From Diplocarpon mali (taxonomy: Eukaryota > Ascomycota > Leotiomycetes > Helotiales > Drepanopezizaceae), in the NCBI GenBank assembly GCA_024741835.1, contig JAENRP010000035.1:35932-99931 (forward strand): a stretch of DNA of 64,000 bases, written 5' to 3'. Below are positions 10,556 through 23,035 of this stretch, one piece after another. The notes under the pieces were generated by a model. That model saw only the letters and a program-made list of their open reading frames with translations, was not told the origin of the DNA and did not search any database. The translations under genes were made by a program, and so were the position numbers. Position 1 is the stretch's first letter, and each line of letters opens with the position of its first letter.

Positions 10556-12905
10556 ATTGAGGGCTGGGAGACTTGAGCCGGTTGGATGTTCTTGGCACTG
10601 GGTTATAGCTAGGTTGAAGATTCGGAACTCGCAGTCGCTCTGATGTACTTTGTGAGTACCTACGTCTGGGTCTTTTTGAGTACCGTGTCTCGTGCTTCGA
10701 CTTTTGAATTCGGTGAATGCAAGAAGTGCGAATCTACTGAGACCTCGTGAACGTGCAGACTCAAGTGAAAAGGCGAGTCCGGAAAGCCCGGAGATTGTCT
10801 AATGGAGCTGCTCTTTATTTTGTCAGACACATCCATGGGGCCTGTTAACTATTTATCTCACCGGTTGTGAATTTGAATGTCGGCTGACCGGGATGGCGTT
10901 GATGTCTAGTGACCACCGCGTAGCTGTGGTCAAGTCAACTCCGCCACTCTTGAAGGAACGGAGGTGCCTGGTATCTCAGTTTCAAAGCATCTCAATCTCC
11001 ATGCATAAGAAGCTGTTTGAACCACCGACTTCCATTTGATGAGGTTGGGATCTGACAATGAAGACGACGTTGCTAAGCAATATGGCTGCGTTAAACTTTT
11101 CTCACCGTCCTCAGCATGTTGATACCCTGGTGATCCTCACGACTGACTGCTGCTTGGAACGCACGGCCTTCGCTGTTGTTGCGCAGCACGTAAACAGCTC
11201 CAAATTATCCGTGAGAACTACCTGGTAGTAATTGCTCGTTACCGGCTACGGAGTCGAGCATATTCAGCGCGAGGTTGTCGTCGTCGTGTTATCTCTGGAA
11301 ATTTGATTTTGCCGCTTGAAGGGCTGAGGCAAAGACGACAAGGCGAATGTTTTGCCTTGTGTGTTCTGGTCGTATCCCAGCTCAAGAAATCCAAACTGAT
11401 GAGGCCTTATTAGCGCCAACCTCAGCCCCAGCGGCGGCGGCGCCATATAGAAAGTACTGATAGGCCGCGACCAAGGCTACCTGCTAGGCATCTGCTGAGT
11501 GACTAGAGTATTTTAGAATCCTTTTAGTACATGGCCAAAGACTTCGGTGCAGTCTCAGTCGTCTGCTGCGGCTTTCCCTTGAATGTCCGGCGGCTTATGA
11601 CTGATCAGGTTTGGCGTTTCTTCATCAACACATACGGAACGCTCAATACCCTCCCGAAGTTTTAGCTGACCCCACGGAGTCTTGTGAGAGTCTCGCAAAG
11701 AATTGGGTACATCTGGCTCAATTCGTTACGCCAATGGTTCTTCATTTACTCTTAGCAGTCCAACTCGGCTGTGCACGTAAAACATGACATTATCCACACA
11801 GTGAAGAAGGCTAACTTCTGATTTAGGAGGAATTCTTGGTCTGGAATATCTATGATACTATTCCTGCTTTAAATTGTTGTAGGGAGTCATGCGTCCCGTG
11901 TTGAGGCACTTGAGCGAGAAGTCACTCGGTATTTAACTTGATGTCAGTAATATACCTATGTATGATCAAATTAGCTCTATTGATATTCATGTTTCTTAGA
12001 CTCATTGGCTTCGCTTGCCTGGTCGACTGACGAAAAGCGCAGGCCCTCACCGACGAAAGTTCCCCTTGGTTGATATTTAGAGGCGCAAGCTGAATATCTG
12101 TGCTGACAAGGACTGACTCCGACTTCCCCCTAGTCAGCTGGGGTTGTTGACGGTGCCTCAAACCCGGGTAAGAACATCTCTGAATCTCCAACCACGGTCA
12201 GTTGCTAAATACCTAAGACCAGCCAATCCGCCGACAGGGCACACTGAGGGAGTATATTTCATGAACGCAGCCAGGAACGGACAGTGGTGGAGCAACTTCG
12301 CCTGACATTCCAACATGGGCAACAACGCTGGACAGATTCCTGGGGCTTGGCTCAATATCAACAAATGGGTGTAATCATTGGGAAGGGAACCAATTCCCTC
12401 GTCAGCCTGGCATCCGATCGTGTTGACAAATCACTCAGTCCGAATTAATCGACACGCAAAATATGGGATGACAAAAGTCGATCGAAAGGAGAGTCAACGC
12501 CAACACGCAGCAAACAAACAGCTGTACTACTTGTGGAGAGACAAGCAACAAGCTTCCTCAATTTTCCATTTCCCAGGATGGGAATCGCCTCTTACTCGCT
12601 ACTCCTGATACATAAGAGGCTGTGTGTAATGCAGAGACTTCACGAACATTGTCTGTGAGCATGGTGAGCAAGGGTTTTCACAAAAGGAGAGATTTAGTAG
12701 GGGATATTGAGTGCTGGCACTAGTTGATAATCTATAAAACATGCCTTTCTGGCTCCTCGTTACAGCTTTGTCCCTCGATAGCTGTGGAAGACCCAACTGC
12801 GTTGAGGTGTAGTGATGAAGGAAGACACATTCCCATAGTACTAGCTGCCTAATCCTCTGATATTTGCAATTAGCAAGGTCGTTATGATTTTGCAGTCTGA
12901 GCTTT
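10556..12905. other. Gene-poor region, no gene seen
   Basis: About 2.35 kb between the LysM-GH23 start and the stop of the peroxiredoxin. Frames are short and unlike known domains. No inverted repeats, RNA genes or transposon proteins were recognised. A degenerate mobile element cannot be excluded by eye. Confidence 0.45.
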
Positions 12906-13748
12906 TCAACCTAGAACCTTCTCAGCAGCAGAGACTGAATAAATTGGTTAGCGTTAGTATCTGAGATTGGTACCGCCAGGGTACTTACCATCGAGGCCAG
13001 TGTTATCTGGCTCAACGTGTAATGCCTTGACCTTTCCACCCTCAATTTCCAGAGCATACCGCTTACTTCTCGGGCCGCCAAAAATCGCAGCTCCGTCAAA
13101 GCTAAGATCCAGAGCTTCAGTGAACTTGGCTGTGGGGTCTCCGAGGAAACGAATCTGTGCAGAGTAAGCACCCATGTAAGAACGAACACACTGCATGTTC
13201 ATGTCGTCGAAGTCCTCCCGTGACGCGTGAGCCAGAGACGTACACCTGAGCTACCAGTAGGATCTAGAGAATCGGCCCAAGCCTTAGTGCTGGGAGGGTC
13301 AGGATATATCATCAGTCTTTTCTTCGATTTAACTCACACGAAAGGATCGTTGACGGCAACCACAAAGACCTCACCGGCACTCTTTAGGTTTTTGTGCTTG
13401 ATGTAGCCTGGGATGTGCGAATTCGAGCACGAGGGGCCTCGAAACCAATCAGCAAAATTGGAGGATTTCGGACTCGAAAATTGATGGAAATCCAGGTCTA
13501 TCTTATCGCAGGGCTCACGAGTTCTTACTAAACGCAGCTGGAACACCAATGATCAGAGCCTTGCCAGTGATGTCTTCACTCAGATTGACCTTGTTGCCAG
13601 GGGAGTTCTCAACCAAAACATCGAGGTTCGGCAGCTTGTCGCCGACCTTAATAAAAGAGCGAGCGGAGGCGTGGAAGCCTCTGGTGATTGAGCGCGGGGC
13701 GGGAGTGGGAGTGAGTGCGAAGCGGCGGAGGACATGATTCGATGCCAT
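12906..13748 (-). CDS. Mitochondrial peroxiredoxin, Prx5/AHP1 type
   Basis: Thiol peroxidase reducing H2O2 and alkyl hydroperoxides. Five exons (13748-13529, 13437-13338, 13289-13244, 13154-12989 and 12934-12906) give 186 aa. The N-terminus is Arg/Ser/Ala-rich without acidic residues (SITRGFHASARSF), a likely mitochondrial presequence of about 30 aa. The Prx core follows: FIKVGDKLP, then VPAAFSPSCSNSHIPGY with the peroxidatic Cys at about 77, in the P-x3-T/S-x2-C context. NDPFVTKAWA, IRFLGDP and the C-terminal VEPDNTGLDVSAAEKVLG are Prx5-family hallmarks. Every splice site except the acceptor at 13438 (a GAG) is standard. Divergent from the GH93 gene, with 646 bp between starts. Confidence 0.92.
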
Positions 13749-14394
13749 TATTTAGAGATGATTATAGAAAAGGGAGGATGATTGTGATGATGGCTTGGCG
13801 GAGGAGGTTGAAGTTGACTGAAGAATACACCAGGTGATCAGGTAGGTAGCGTCCTCTCGCTTAAGATACCTTGTTATCCATCATCCACAGTCGCTAACGA
13901 CATTTCTACCCGCAACCTCCTCCATCCTCCTCGTCTTTGGTCCGTCTTAGATCAACAGTTCTCGACAGAATCTGGTGTTTGCAGCCGCTGACGATCAAAC
14001 ATCGCTCGAGGACTTGAGGACTCGGAATAACATTACTTTTATCCCTGGCAAGACGAATGCGCGGAGCACTACATTCCCCGGCTATGTGATCCTGTCTGGG
14101 CTCACTCTTATTGGAGCGCATCCCCCCCAAAACCTGGGGTCCAAAGAGCTGGGGTAAGAAGTGGGGATGATGATGGCTTCACTCAATTCTTGAGAACATT
14201 TTGCGGGGGAAATACGTCTGCGGGGAAGACATAAATTCTTCCGTCCCCAGATTCCCGATGATAGGAAAACGGCCGACCTCGGTCTTTACTGACCCGGCGA
14301 AGCGTGTGTATAAGTTCGGGGGGATTTTTTCTCATTTTCTCTCTTTTTTTATTCTCGTGAGTGCCTGCTTAGTATACGTTCCTGCACCTACATC
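13749..14394. other. Divergent promoter region, peroxiredoxin/GH93
   Basis: 646 bases between two start codons on opposite strands. It is likely to hold both promoters. No extra gene is supported. A T-rich tract at about 14325-14350 immediately precedes the GH93 leader. Confidence 0.5.
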
Positions 14395-15696
14395 ATGCGT
14401 CTTTCTCTGCCTCTTATCACCTTTCTCATCGGAGCCGTCTTGGCGGCTCCAAAACCAGTTCCATTTTCCACCTTCTCGAACATCACGATCTTTACACCTC
14501 CCTCGAACTATACGGATCCGAGGGTTCTGGTATGTCATTCTCAGTTTCTCTAGACTAACCTCTGCTAAATTCAAATTTAGTATGCTCGTACCGTTGAGCT
14601 CGAGGGCGGTGTACTTTTAGCGACATGGGAGAACTATAGTCCAGAACCACCGCTCGTTTATTTTCCAATCTACAAGAGTGTAGATGGAGGGGAGACGTGG
14701 AAAGAGATCTCTAGAGTCACTGACCAAGTCAACGGCTGGGGCTTGCGTTACCAGCCATTCCTTTACGTGTTACCAGCTCCGGTTGGGAAGTTCCCCGCTG
14801 GAACTGTCCTGATCTCCGGTAACTCTATCCCGACCGACCTGAGCCTCACCAGGATCGATGTTTACGCAAGCCGGGATAAGGGTCATACATGGGAGTTCGT
14901 CTCCAACGTTGCTTCTGGTGGTGCGGCGATCCCGAATAACGGCGTCCCTGCGATCTGGGAACCTTTTCTCATGTACCTGAAAGGCCAGATCGTGCTGTAC
15001 TACTCCGATCAAAGAGACCCCGCCTATGGTCAGAAACTGCTCCACGCAACAACAAAAGACCTAGTCAACTGGGGCTCTGATGTTGATGATGTCGTGTCAG
15101 CACGATACACGGATCGTCCTGGCATGACTACTGTGGTTCAGGTCAGTCTATGCATCCATGAAACCCCGATATCATACTTTGAGCAAGTATTAGGAAGAAC
15201 AGTTCTTGACAAAAATCTGGAGAAAGTCTACTAACGTGCGAAATAGCTCCCAAATGGCAAGTACATCATGACATACGAGTTTGGAGGAGGCCCAACAATT
15301 GTTGGAAATGCCTACCAGTTTCCAGTTTATTACCGAATTAATGAGAACCCCCTCGCTTTTAACAAGAGCATAGGGATACCAATATATACGAACGATAAGA
15401 TACAACCTTTCGGCTCCCCCTACGTTGTCTGGTCACCGATTGGAGGAGTGAATGGAACCATCATTGTCAGTTCTGGGACAAACGGCCAAATTTTCATCAA
15501 CCAGGCTCTTGGAGATGCGTGTGCGTGGAAAACTGTCCCAACTCCAGAGGGGATCTCATACACTCGGCACTTGAGAGTGTTGAATAATCCCAACCATTTA
15601 CTTATTATGGGTGGGGGTGTACTTCCACCAAGCACCACGAACAAGATCACTGTATCTGTTATTGATATCAAGAAGAGTCTACAACTAACAAGTTGA
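14395..15696 (+). CDS. Secreted BNR/Asp-box protein, GH93-type exo-arabinanase
   Basis: Likely secreted six-bladed propeller enzyme releasing arabinobiose from alpha-1,5-L-arabinan (GH93). Exons 14395-14529, 14581-15141 and 15247-15696 give 381 aa, the usual family size. A signal peptide (MRLSLPLITFLIGAVLAA) opens the protein. Asp-boxes are SVDGGETW (78-85) and SRDKGHTW (142-149). Two conserved acids stand out: Glu172 in IWEPFL and Glu243 in MTYEFGGGP. Their positions closely match the acid/base and nucleophile reported for the fungal GH93 Arb93A (Glu170 and Glu242, from memory). N-glycosylation sequons are frequent. A sialidase-like protein of other specificity remains possible, because Asp-box folds are shared. 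The second intron (15142-15246, 105 nt) is longer than most here. Confidence 0.85.
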
Positions 15697-16581
15697 ACTT
15701 GAGTATGATGAAGGGAAATAAATTGGATAGTCACCTCAAATAATCATGATACTTTGTCGAGGACTTAGTCATTGAATCCACTCCCTATAGTTCATATATT
15801 GACGCATGGTATCTCAGGGCTTTAGTTGAATGGCCGTAAAGCCCTTGAGCTACCGAGTAAATCAGTAAAATATTCCAACGAGCATATCCTTTGAGAAGAG
15901 CACCACTGCCATGTCTTGAACTACATCCCAGCTCTTTTCTCAAATCCGAATGTTCAACAGCAACAGGCAACGTAGTCCCTTGGTGTTTGATGACCACTCC
16001 TGACTCGAAAACGACTGGGAAATCCTCAACGCGTTACTGAAATTCACGTGATAAAACGCACCCTCCGAAAATTCGACTTGGCAAAGATGAGTCCTCATCC
16101 AATCTCACGTATGCTGGAGAGACCGCACAGATATATATGAGTTGAGTAGTCTAGGCGAAATAAGTTTGCTCCGCTGTATCGTTTTTATTCACGTGGACGG
16201 CTCACATGGGCTATGGTGAGGTACTGCTACTTGCCTCACGTCCTGGCACCTCTCCACCCCACCATACTCCAGCACCACAACTACCTGGAAGCAGGCGTCG
16301 AATTTGGCCATACGTCGCATTCTCATATCAGCCAAAGCGAATCTCTGTTCAATACTAGAATACCCGAGTCGTTTATTACCGTGTCGAAACCAAACACAGC
16401 CTTGTACATGTTGCACGTTCTCTGACAACGCCAGTAGAGAAGGATACTGGTTCCAAACGACATCATTTCTTCCCAACCTAGGAAGAGAAAGGCGGCTGAG
16501 GCGGAAGAAGCAAACTCCAATCCCGCAAAGAGGATAAGCAAGCGGGCCGCCTCAGCAGCATCCCCGCCCACGCCACTCACA
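15697..16581. other. Intergenic region between GH93 and the RBR ligase
   Basis: About 0.9 kb between two plus-strand genes. CACGTG motifs occur near 16047-16052 (TTCACGTGAT) and 16191-16196, a likely part of the RBR promoter. No gene is supported. Confidence 0.45.
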
Positions 16582-18222
16582 ATGGACTCCGACGATGACT
16601 TCATGTCTGGCCTGTCCAGTGACGAAGAGGATGCTCTTCAGGACGAGAGTGAGGACGAGAATGGATCTGCAGATGGTACGTTTCTTCTTTCGAAGGGACT
16701 CCCGGGTCATCTTTACAATGGCACCCTCCACGTAGATGTGTATTGACCTACCTGTAAATCTATAGACTTTGGCTTTGACGAACCCGAACCCGATCTAGCA
16801 TATGCACAGAAAGACGAAGTCAAGAAGGAGAAGAAATCCTTTGATGCAACATTCAAAGTCTACCGCCCGAACGATATACAGGCACAACAGGATGAGCTCA
16901 TCGATGAAGTTAATATGATACTCGATATTCGTAAAGAAGACGCTGCCATCCTCCTACGACATTTCAGATGGAACAAGGAACGGTTGATCGAAGATTACAT
17001 GGATAGACCAAAGAAAGTGCTCGAGGTTGCTGGTTTGGGACCAAGCACGACAGGGCCCCCGCATCTCGAGATTGTCCCTGGTTTTACGTGCGACATTTGC
17101 TGCGAGGACGAGGCTGGACTTCTGTCATTCGCTATGAAATGCGGGCACCGATATTGTGCCAACTGCTACAAGCAATATCTGACCCAGAAGATCAAGGAAG
17201 AGGGGGAGGCTGCTCGCATTCAGTGTCCGCAAGATGGATGCAAACGAATCATGGATGCCAAGTCACTTGACCTGCTGGTCACGGTTGATCTCAGGGATCG
17301 TTACCACGAGCTGCTTACCCGGACATACGTCGAAGACAAAGAACAGTTGAAATGGTGCCCTGCCCCAGACTGCGTAAATGCTATTGAGTGCGGCATCAAG
17401 AAGAAGGACCTCGACAAAGTTGTGCCAACAGTTGCCTGTGATTGCAAGCACCGTTTCTGTTTTGGCTGCGGTCTAAACGATCACCAACCAGCTCCTTGCG
17501 ACTTGGTCAAGAAGTGGCTCAAAAAATGTGCTGACGACTCGGAAACGGCCAACTGGATCTCTGCCAACACGAAAGAATGCCCCAAGTGTAATTCTACAAT
17601 CGAGAAGAATGGAGGATGTAACCATATGACCTGTAGGAAATGCAAGCATGAATTCTGCTGGATGTGTATGGGTCTTTGGTCAGAGCATGGCACTAGCTGG
17701 TATAACTGCAACAGATTCGAGGAGAAGAGCGGATTGGAAGCTCGCGATGCTCAAACCAAGTCCCGTGTCTCGCTAGAACGATATCTGCATTATTACAACA
17801 GGTACGCCAACCACGAGCAATCGGCGAAACTTGACAAAGATATCTACCAGAAGACGGAGTCAAAAATGATCAAGCTTCAAACCGCATCTGGCATGTCATG
17901 GATCGAGGTACAATACTTGAATGCTGCGTCACAAGCACTTCAAACCTGCCGTCAAACATTGAAGTGGACCTACGCCTTTGCTTTCTACCTTGCCCGCAAC
18001 AACTTGACCGAGATGTTTGAAGATAACCAAAAAGATCTCGAGATGGCTGTCGAGGCCCTGTCGGAAATGTTTGAAAAGCCCGTCGAGGATCTCTCGGCTT
18101 CCAAGCTCAAGGTCGAAATCATGGACAAGACCTCGTACTGTAATAAGCGTCGGGTCATTCTCCTCGCAGATACTGCAGACAACCTGGCTAATGGTGTGTG
18201 GCAATGGTCAACCAACTTTTGA
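16582..18222 (+). CDS. RBR E3 ubiquitin ligase, Ariadne (HHARI) type
   Basis: RING-between-RING ligase that takes ubiquitin onto its own cysteine before transfer; Ariadne proteins work with neddylated cullin-RING ligases. Exons 16582-16675 and 16766-18222 give 516 aa. The acidic N-terminus (SDDDFMSGLSSDEED) is followed by a UBA-like segment (about 75-110). RING1 starts at C140 (CDICCEDE), followed by the IBR (about 220-268, CxCKHRFCFGC) and RING2 at about 302-332. RING2 is CPKCNSTIEKNGGCNHMTC, and its catalytic Cys316 is the one in GGCNHM. The C-terminal Ariadne domain includes RYLHYYNRYANHEQSAKL and ends ANGVWQWSTNF. All expected zinc ligands are visible. Intron 1 (90 nt) splits an Asp codon. 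Confidence 0.95.
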
Positions 18223-19324
18223 TCACCCACCTACCCGCACACCCTTTGCCTCACCTCTGTAAAACATCACATCACATGCAACCATCACCTGAGGGTTCAA
18301 TGACTGGTGTCAATCCATCATTGTAGGCAAGTGGGGATTTGTCCCTGAATGCGGGCGCCGCAAACAGCGCACCCACTCATCATCCTGATGAGTTGCTTCT
18401 ATCAACGTATCATTTGCCAAAGTATCCTTGGTGAAATCCTCACTTTGTCATCTGTCGCACCCACTCGGCGTCTTCTGGTGCTGGGGTGCGCCTTTGCTTT
18501 GTTACTCTTCAGCGGTCAGTATTGGGTTTGCGGCACCTTTGCATCAGGAAGAACACCGCCTCATTTTATTTGGTCCTATGCGGCGTATCTGTTCAAGGGG
18601 GGTAGATTGGCCGGGCCCCGGTAATGGTTGGCATCACAGATATCATGGGCTTAGAGCATTTCAAGTTGATTCATGGTGATAATACCTTCGTACATAGGAC
18701 CTTGGGCACTAAACGCAGAATGATATATAAGACTGTATGTATAGTTCACATTTCACGTGTAGTTTGCCAAATGCAGAGATTGCCACTTTCTACACCATCC
18801 CGATCTGGTTTAAATGCCGCTAATATCGATCGAGAGCTCTTTTTTGGAGCTTCTCTGCTACCTTAAGATTGACCTATTCGTGGTGAAAGGTGGCTTTTCA
18901 ACAATGCCAAATGGCAGGCAAGGCTCCGTATGACAAGTATCCGCCATTCCCACCATACAACAAACCGTGGATTAGTTCGCAAATCATCCACACTTCAGTC
19001 AGAAGGTTTGCCAATTGTATAAATTTTTCACCGTGGTGGAATCCAGTCTCTCACAAACTCTCGGAATTCAGACCACACTAGCAACTCCCATCGTCTCCTC
19101 AACCACAATAGCATTGGCAACAATGTCAAGCAAAGTAAAGCAAAGAAATAAACCCGAATTAGAGTACCGTAGTAATCTCTCTCAATCTTTTCCTCTAGAA
19201 CTCCTGATTCAAAACACCAATTGTAATCTTTCGCCTCACTTTCGCTCCATTTCGTGAACGCCATACAACTGAACGCAATACCATCTTCAGCAGTTCAAAA
19301 ACGCCGTCACTCCAGAATCAAAAA
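18223..19324. other. Spacer between convergent RBR ligase and EXO1
   Basis: About 1.1 kb between two stop codons. Only short frames occur, with no domain resemblance. It probably contains both 3' UTRs. Nothing else was recognised. Confidence 0.5.
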
Positions 19325-21734
19325 TCATGCTCTTTGCCTGGCAAACGTGAAGCGGCGAAGATCGAATCGGGGAAGGTTCTCTTCTCCAGGTCCGTCGCTA
19401 AGGACTTCATCGCCTTCGCTGTCGTGGATGATGAGGTCCTCACTGCCAGTCGAGATGGTGAGCAAGTTGTTCTCCGTATCATCGGCAGGGGGAAAGGGGG
19501 TCGAAAGTAGCTCGGGAATCTTCTTAGTCTCTCTAGCTGCCTCTGGGAATGGAACACAGCCTTTGCTGAGCAGTGAAGGCTGGGGAAGTCTGCCCTTGGT
19601 GAGGAGTGGTGTCAAAGGAGGTGTAATCGGCAGCTTTGATCGAGTTGCCACCGTGGCTGCTAATCGCTGCAGAGGTGTCAGGCTAGGCTTGGTGGAAAAA
19701 GCAGACCCTTTCGGGGTTGGGATGCCCGACTTCAAAGCTAAAGGAATTCTTGACTGTCTTCGAGGGGCCGAGGAAGAGGGCGTAGGTAGACTAGTAGAGA
19801 CGACAGTCGGTTTGGGGGTCGCGCGTTGTGTTGCGCCGAACGTGTACTTCTCCCTCAGCTCCTGCGCGGAGGTTGGTAGATGGCTTGCCTGGGTTGGAGT
19901 TGGTGGTTCCGCTGAGCTCGGTCTAGAGATAGAAGACGTTAAGCTGGGAGCACTGTCCTGAGATTCGGAAGCCTCAGCAAGAGATGCTTCGCTATAAGAG
20001 CACTCAGAAAAGGCTTCGCTTCTGGCAGTGACCATTTCGTCAAAGACTTTGATCTTGTTCCCTGATTTCTTCCCATTGTCTCCAAAGTCTGGTAGACTCA
20101 ACATGGCTTCTTCCACTGAATCATCGGAGTAGATATTGATGTCTTGCTTCTTCGATCGCTTGCTTCTCGCATTCCTCGAGACACTAGGGCTTGGTTCTGG
20201 CTTTTCGAAGAAGCGGCTGGTGCTAAGCTCGACCTCTTGGCTTGCTGGACAGGTGGTATCAACCTCGGTACACAGCCTGGCTCTCTTTTGTGGTCGAGGT
20301 TCAGAAATGGTGAGCGTACGAGCTGGTCGAGTTGCTTGTGTTTGAGGAGCTGATTGTGGGAGCTGAGGTTCTGTTGTAGACTGACCAAGGTAGGGTCGAG
20401 GAGCAGCATTAGACGTCCATGGTCCAGCGTTTCTGCGAAGTGCATCTTGCTGACTAGGGGAAGGTGTGAAACAGTTAACATCCAATTCTGCAAGGGGGAT
20501 CCGTTTAGTTTTGAAGAAGGTATCAATTGACACTCCTTTCTTGATATCAGTCGTGGAGACAGATCTCTGGTGCTTCGTCTGGGTAGACCAAGGAGTTGCA
20601 GGCGAAGAAACCATTTTTTGGGAGAGTGAAGAAATCGGAAGTTTAGTAACTGGGTTTAGATCTCCTCTTGCAACACCCTGGGCAATTTCTGGCTCAACAA
20701 AAGCACCAAGGTATGGCATATTATTCAAGTCGATAGGTTGTTCGGGACTGGTGTGCAAGACAAGAGCGAGACTTATAGGGCAGAAAACCCTTTGATGGAG
20801 AAAGGTGAATTCTGCCTGGCGAAAGGCCTCCAGATACCCTTTTGGCACGTGGAATTTTCCATCAAACGATAGCATGCGGAGAACTTTCTCAATCGTTTTG
20901 TGCTTCCTCACCATTCGATAGGCAGTCTTTAACCCCATGTTGTTAATGCTGGCAAGATAATCGCAACCACTCAAGATGGCCATGGTTCGAAATTCCTTAT
21001 CTGACCAGCCAGTCAAAGTAATCTCTTTACAAGCAGAGAAGTCTGCTTTATTGATTTCGATGCAATTGCCGTATTGGTCCAATTTCGTCAGTAGACACTT
21101 TGCGCCGAATACCAAAAGATCAGAGTCTTCTGACAAAATTCCATCTATAATCCCTTTCCTCTCCAGGTAGACCATCTGAGCGTCGGCTTCGTACGGAGCA
21201 ACGATGTATTGAACTCCAGTTCTTTTCAACTCATCGATCAATTGGCGTGCCATCTCAGGAGTAACGTCAACTGCTCTCTGGAATTCGAGGTACGCCTGTG
21301 AAGTCTTCCCAGCGTTCAGTAGCTCTATCCCTGCTCTCCTACTATCCTCCCGTCGCTTTGCTCTATCTGCCTCTGTCGCGGCCTTGCTGGGCAGATAGTC
21401 TCCATCGAATATGATGAAGGGAATTATGCCGAAATGTTGCAGCATTCGAACTCGGTGCATGGCGAAATCCACGAATCTACCAAGGTCAGCACGGCCAGAT
21501 CTTCAGAGAAAAGATCTATCATACTTCCGTGTTTGTTTTCCCATTGCTAGTTCCATTGCACAAGACACTGTTCCACGATGCAGCCAGCCATAGGCATCGA
21601 CCCCCAGGGTCTTACCCTCGAACTTCTTCAGGCTACATGACTTATGTATAGATTTAAGAAGAGGAAGCAAGCCTGCAAACAGTCAGTACGTAGCATCAGT
21701 GACTGTGGGCAAGCTCCATACCATTAATCCCCAT
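19325..21734 (-). CDS. EXO1: Exonuclease 1 (5'-3' exonuclease/flap endonuclease)
   Basis: Rad2-family nuclease for mismatch repair, long-range end resection and meiotic recombination. Exons 21734-21722 (only 13 nt), 21672-21525 and 21476-19325 give 770 aa. Splicing restores the N-terminus MGINGLLPLLKSIHKSC. The metal-binding acids are visible: Asp30 in GVDAYGW, then FDGDYLPSK, APYEADAQ, SEDSDLLVF and GCDYL, with the helix-hairpin-helix stretch at INNMGLKTAYRMV. After about residue 350 the protein becomes a Ser/Pro-rich, poorly conserved tail with many S/T-P sites and basic clusters, the usual site of checkpoint phosphorylation. Divergent from TMA16 (407 bp). The long tail frame is uninterrupted. 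Confidence 0.95.
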
Positions 21735-22141
21735 TATAAAGAAGCCCGACAGACTTTTTTCTACCAGCCGCACCCGTGTATACAAATCCTCTTAATTGCG
21801 TAACATTTGATAATTAGGGAGTCGAGGGTGGGAATCCGAATAGGAAGATCAATATCGCTGATGAGTACTCGTCGAATTTGTCGAATCGAAGGGAAACCTT
21901 GCGAGTGGTGGGTATGACTTCTCCGCAGCAATCCCAGATCGCGATCTCCGCAGACGCGTCGCTTTCACCGGGCAACGGATAATCGCCACCGTATAGTAGA
22001 GGTACAGTAGACAGGGGCCGGCTGGGCGAGATTATGTACTGTAAAGCGGGGCAGGGTCTGATAAAGTTTGCGATAAATGACATCGCATCATAAATATCGA
22101 AACGGTTACCATTGTCTCTCACAACACCACTGACATTCTCA
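21735..22141. other. Divergent promoter region, EXO1/TMA16
   Basis: 407 bases between the two start codons. A poly-T/poly-A-type tract is near 21755. No clear MCB/ACGCGT element was seen, unlike SLD2, RAD54 and SMC4. Confidence 0.45.
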
Positions 22142-22834
22142 ATGCCGAAAAGCCTGGAAAAGACCCGCAAGAAGATCTCGAAGAAGAAGGGGAATATCAC
22201 CGCTCTCCATGAAAATTCGCGAGATATTCAGCGCCTGCGCCGAGCGGAAATGCGAGATGATAAATTAGTCAAGGTAGCATCAGCTCGGAGAAAGAACGAC
22301 AAGCCTTTAAGTAAGTCAAGCAATTGGAGTGTTTGGTCGCTAATGTTAATGATGCACAGTCCAACGGGCGGCATACTTCCAAGAGGCAATCCGGGCGAAC
22401 GATGGAAAGCCATTGGACTTGAACACTGTTAAGAATCTCATCCAATCGTATAAATTCCATCACCTCAAGCATCTCGACATCTTCTGACACTAAAACAGAT
22501 TTGTCCACCAAAACGACGAGGTATTTAATCAATTGAAAAAGGAGCGTCGCCCGGGAAGACCTGCCAGTACCAGAGAAGACCTGTTGAAGGCAAAGATTGC
22601 TACGGATGAGAAAGAATATGAGAATGGATTTTGTCAGTCTCCGAGCAATTTGGCGTGAGGGGAGCATCCAGCTAACTACTAATAGATTTGCCGGACCTTA
22701 CAGATGAAAACAATGTGATATTTCTCGACCGATGGGAGGGCTCGTGGTCATATCTCTCTACATTGAAGTGGGTACGGATATCGAAGAGTGGTCAGATCCA
22801 AGATTCGAAATTCCCTCCGAAGGGCGAGTCATGA
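22142..22834 (+). CDS. TMA16: Translation machinery-associated protein 16
   Basis: Nuclear protein bound to pre-60S ribosomal particles. Four exons (22142-22310, 22360-22447, 22499-22632 and 22686-22834) give 179 aa, normal for the family. I recognise MPKSLEKTRKKISKKKG at the N-terminus, the RAAYFQEAIR and SFVHQNDEV helices, the basic RRPGRPAS turn and a C-terminal region with YLPDLTDENNVIFLDRWEG. An in-frame ATG at 22112 lies upstream, but the family starts at MPKSL. All introns are 49-53 nt with GT/AG ends; the third uses GTCAGT. Confidence 0.92.
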
Positions 22835-23035
22835 ATCAATATTTTACTGTTTGTTTCTAGATGATACAGCATGGCGTTTCGGGGTATCAAAAGGAAATTC
22901 TGATGTTGCTACTCAAGAGTTGAGGTATCCCGACAAATGAAGATTGGAATGATATTGACGCTACCTACTCACTCTGTTTCACCCGGTGATCAACCCATTT
23001 TTTTCGGAGTCTACTATCAGGTACTTCACCAATTC

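Noticed and set aside
8000..12900. Possible degenerate transposon in the gene-poor stretches
   Set aside because: No terminal repeats, transposase or reverse-transcriptase motifs could be read; would need a repeat library search.
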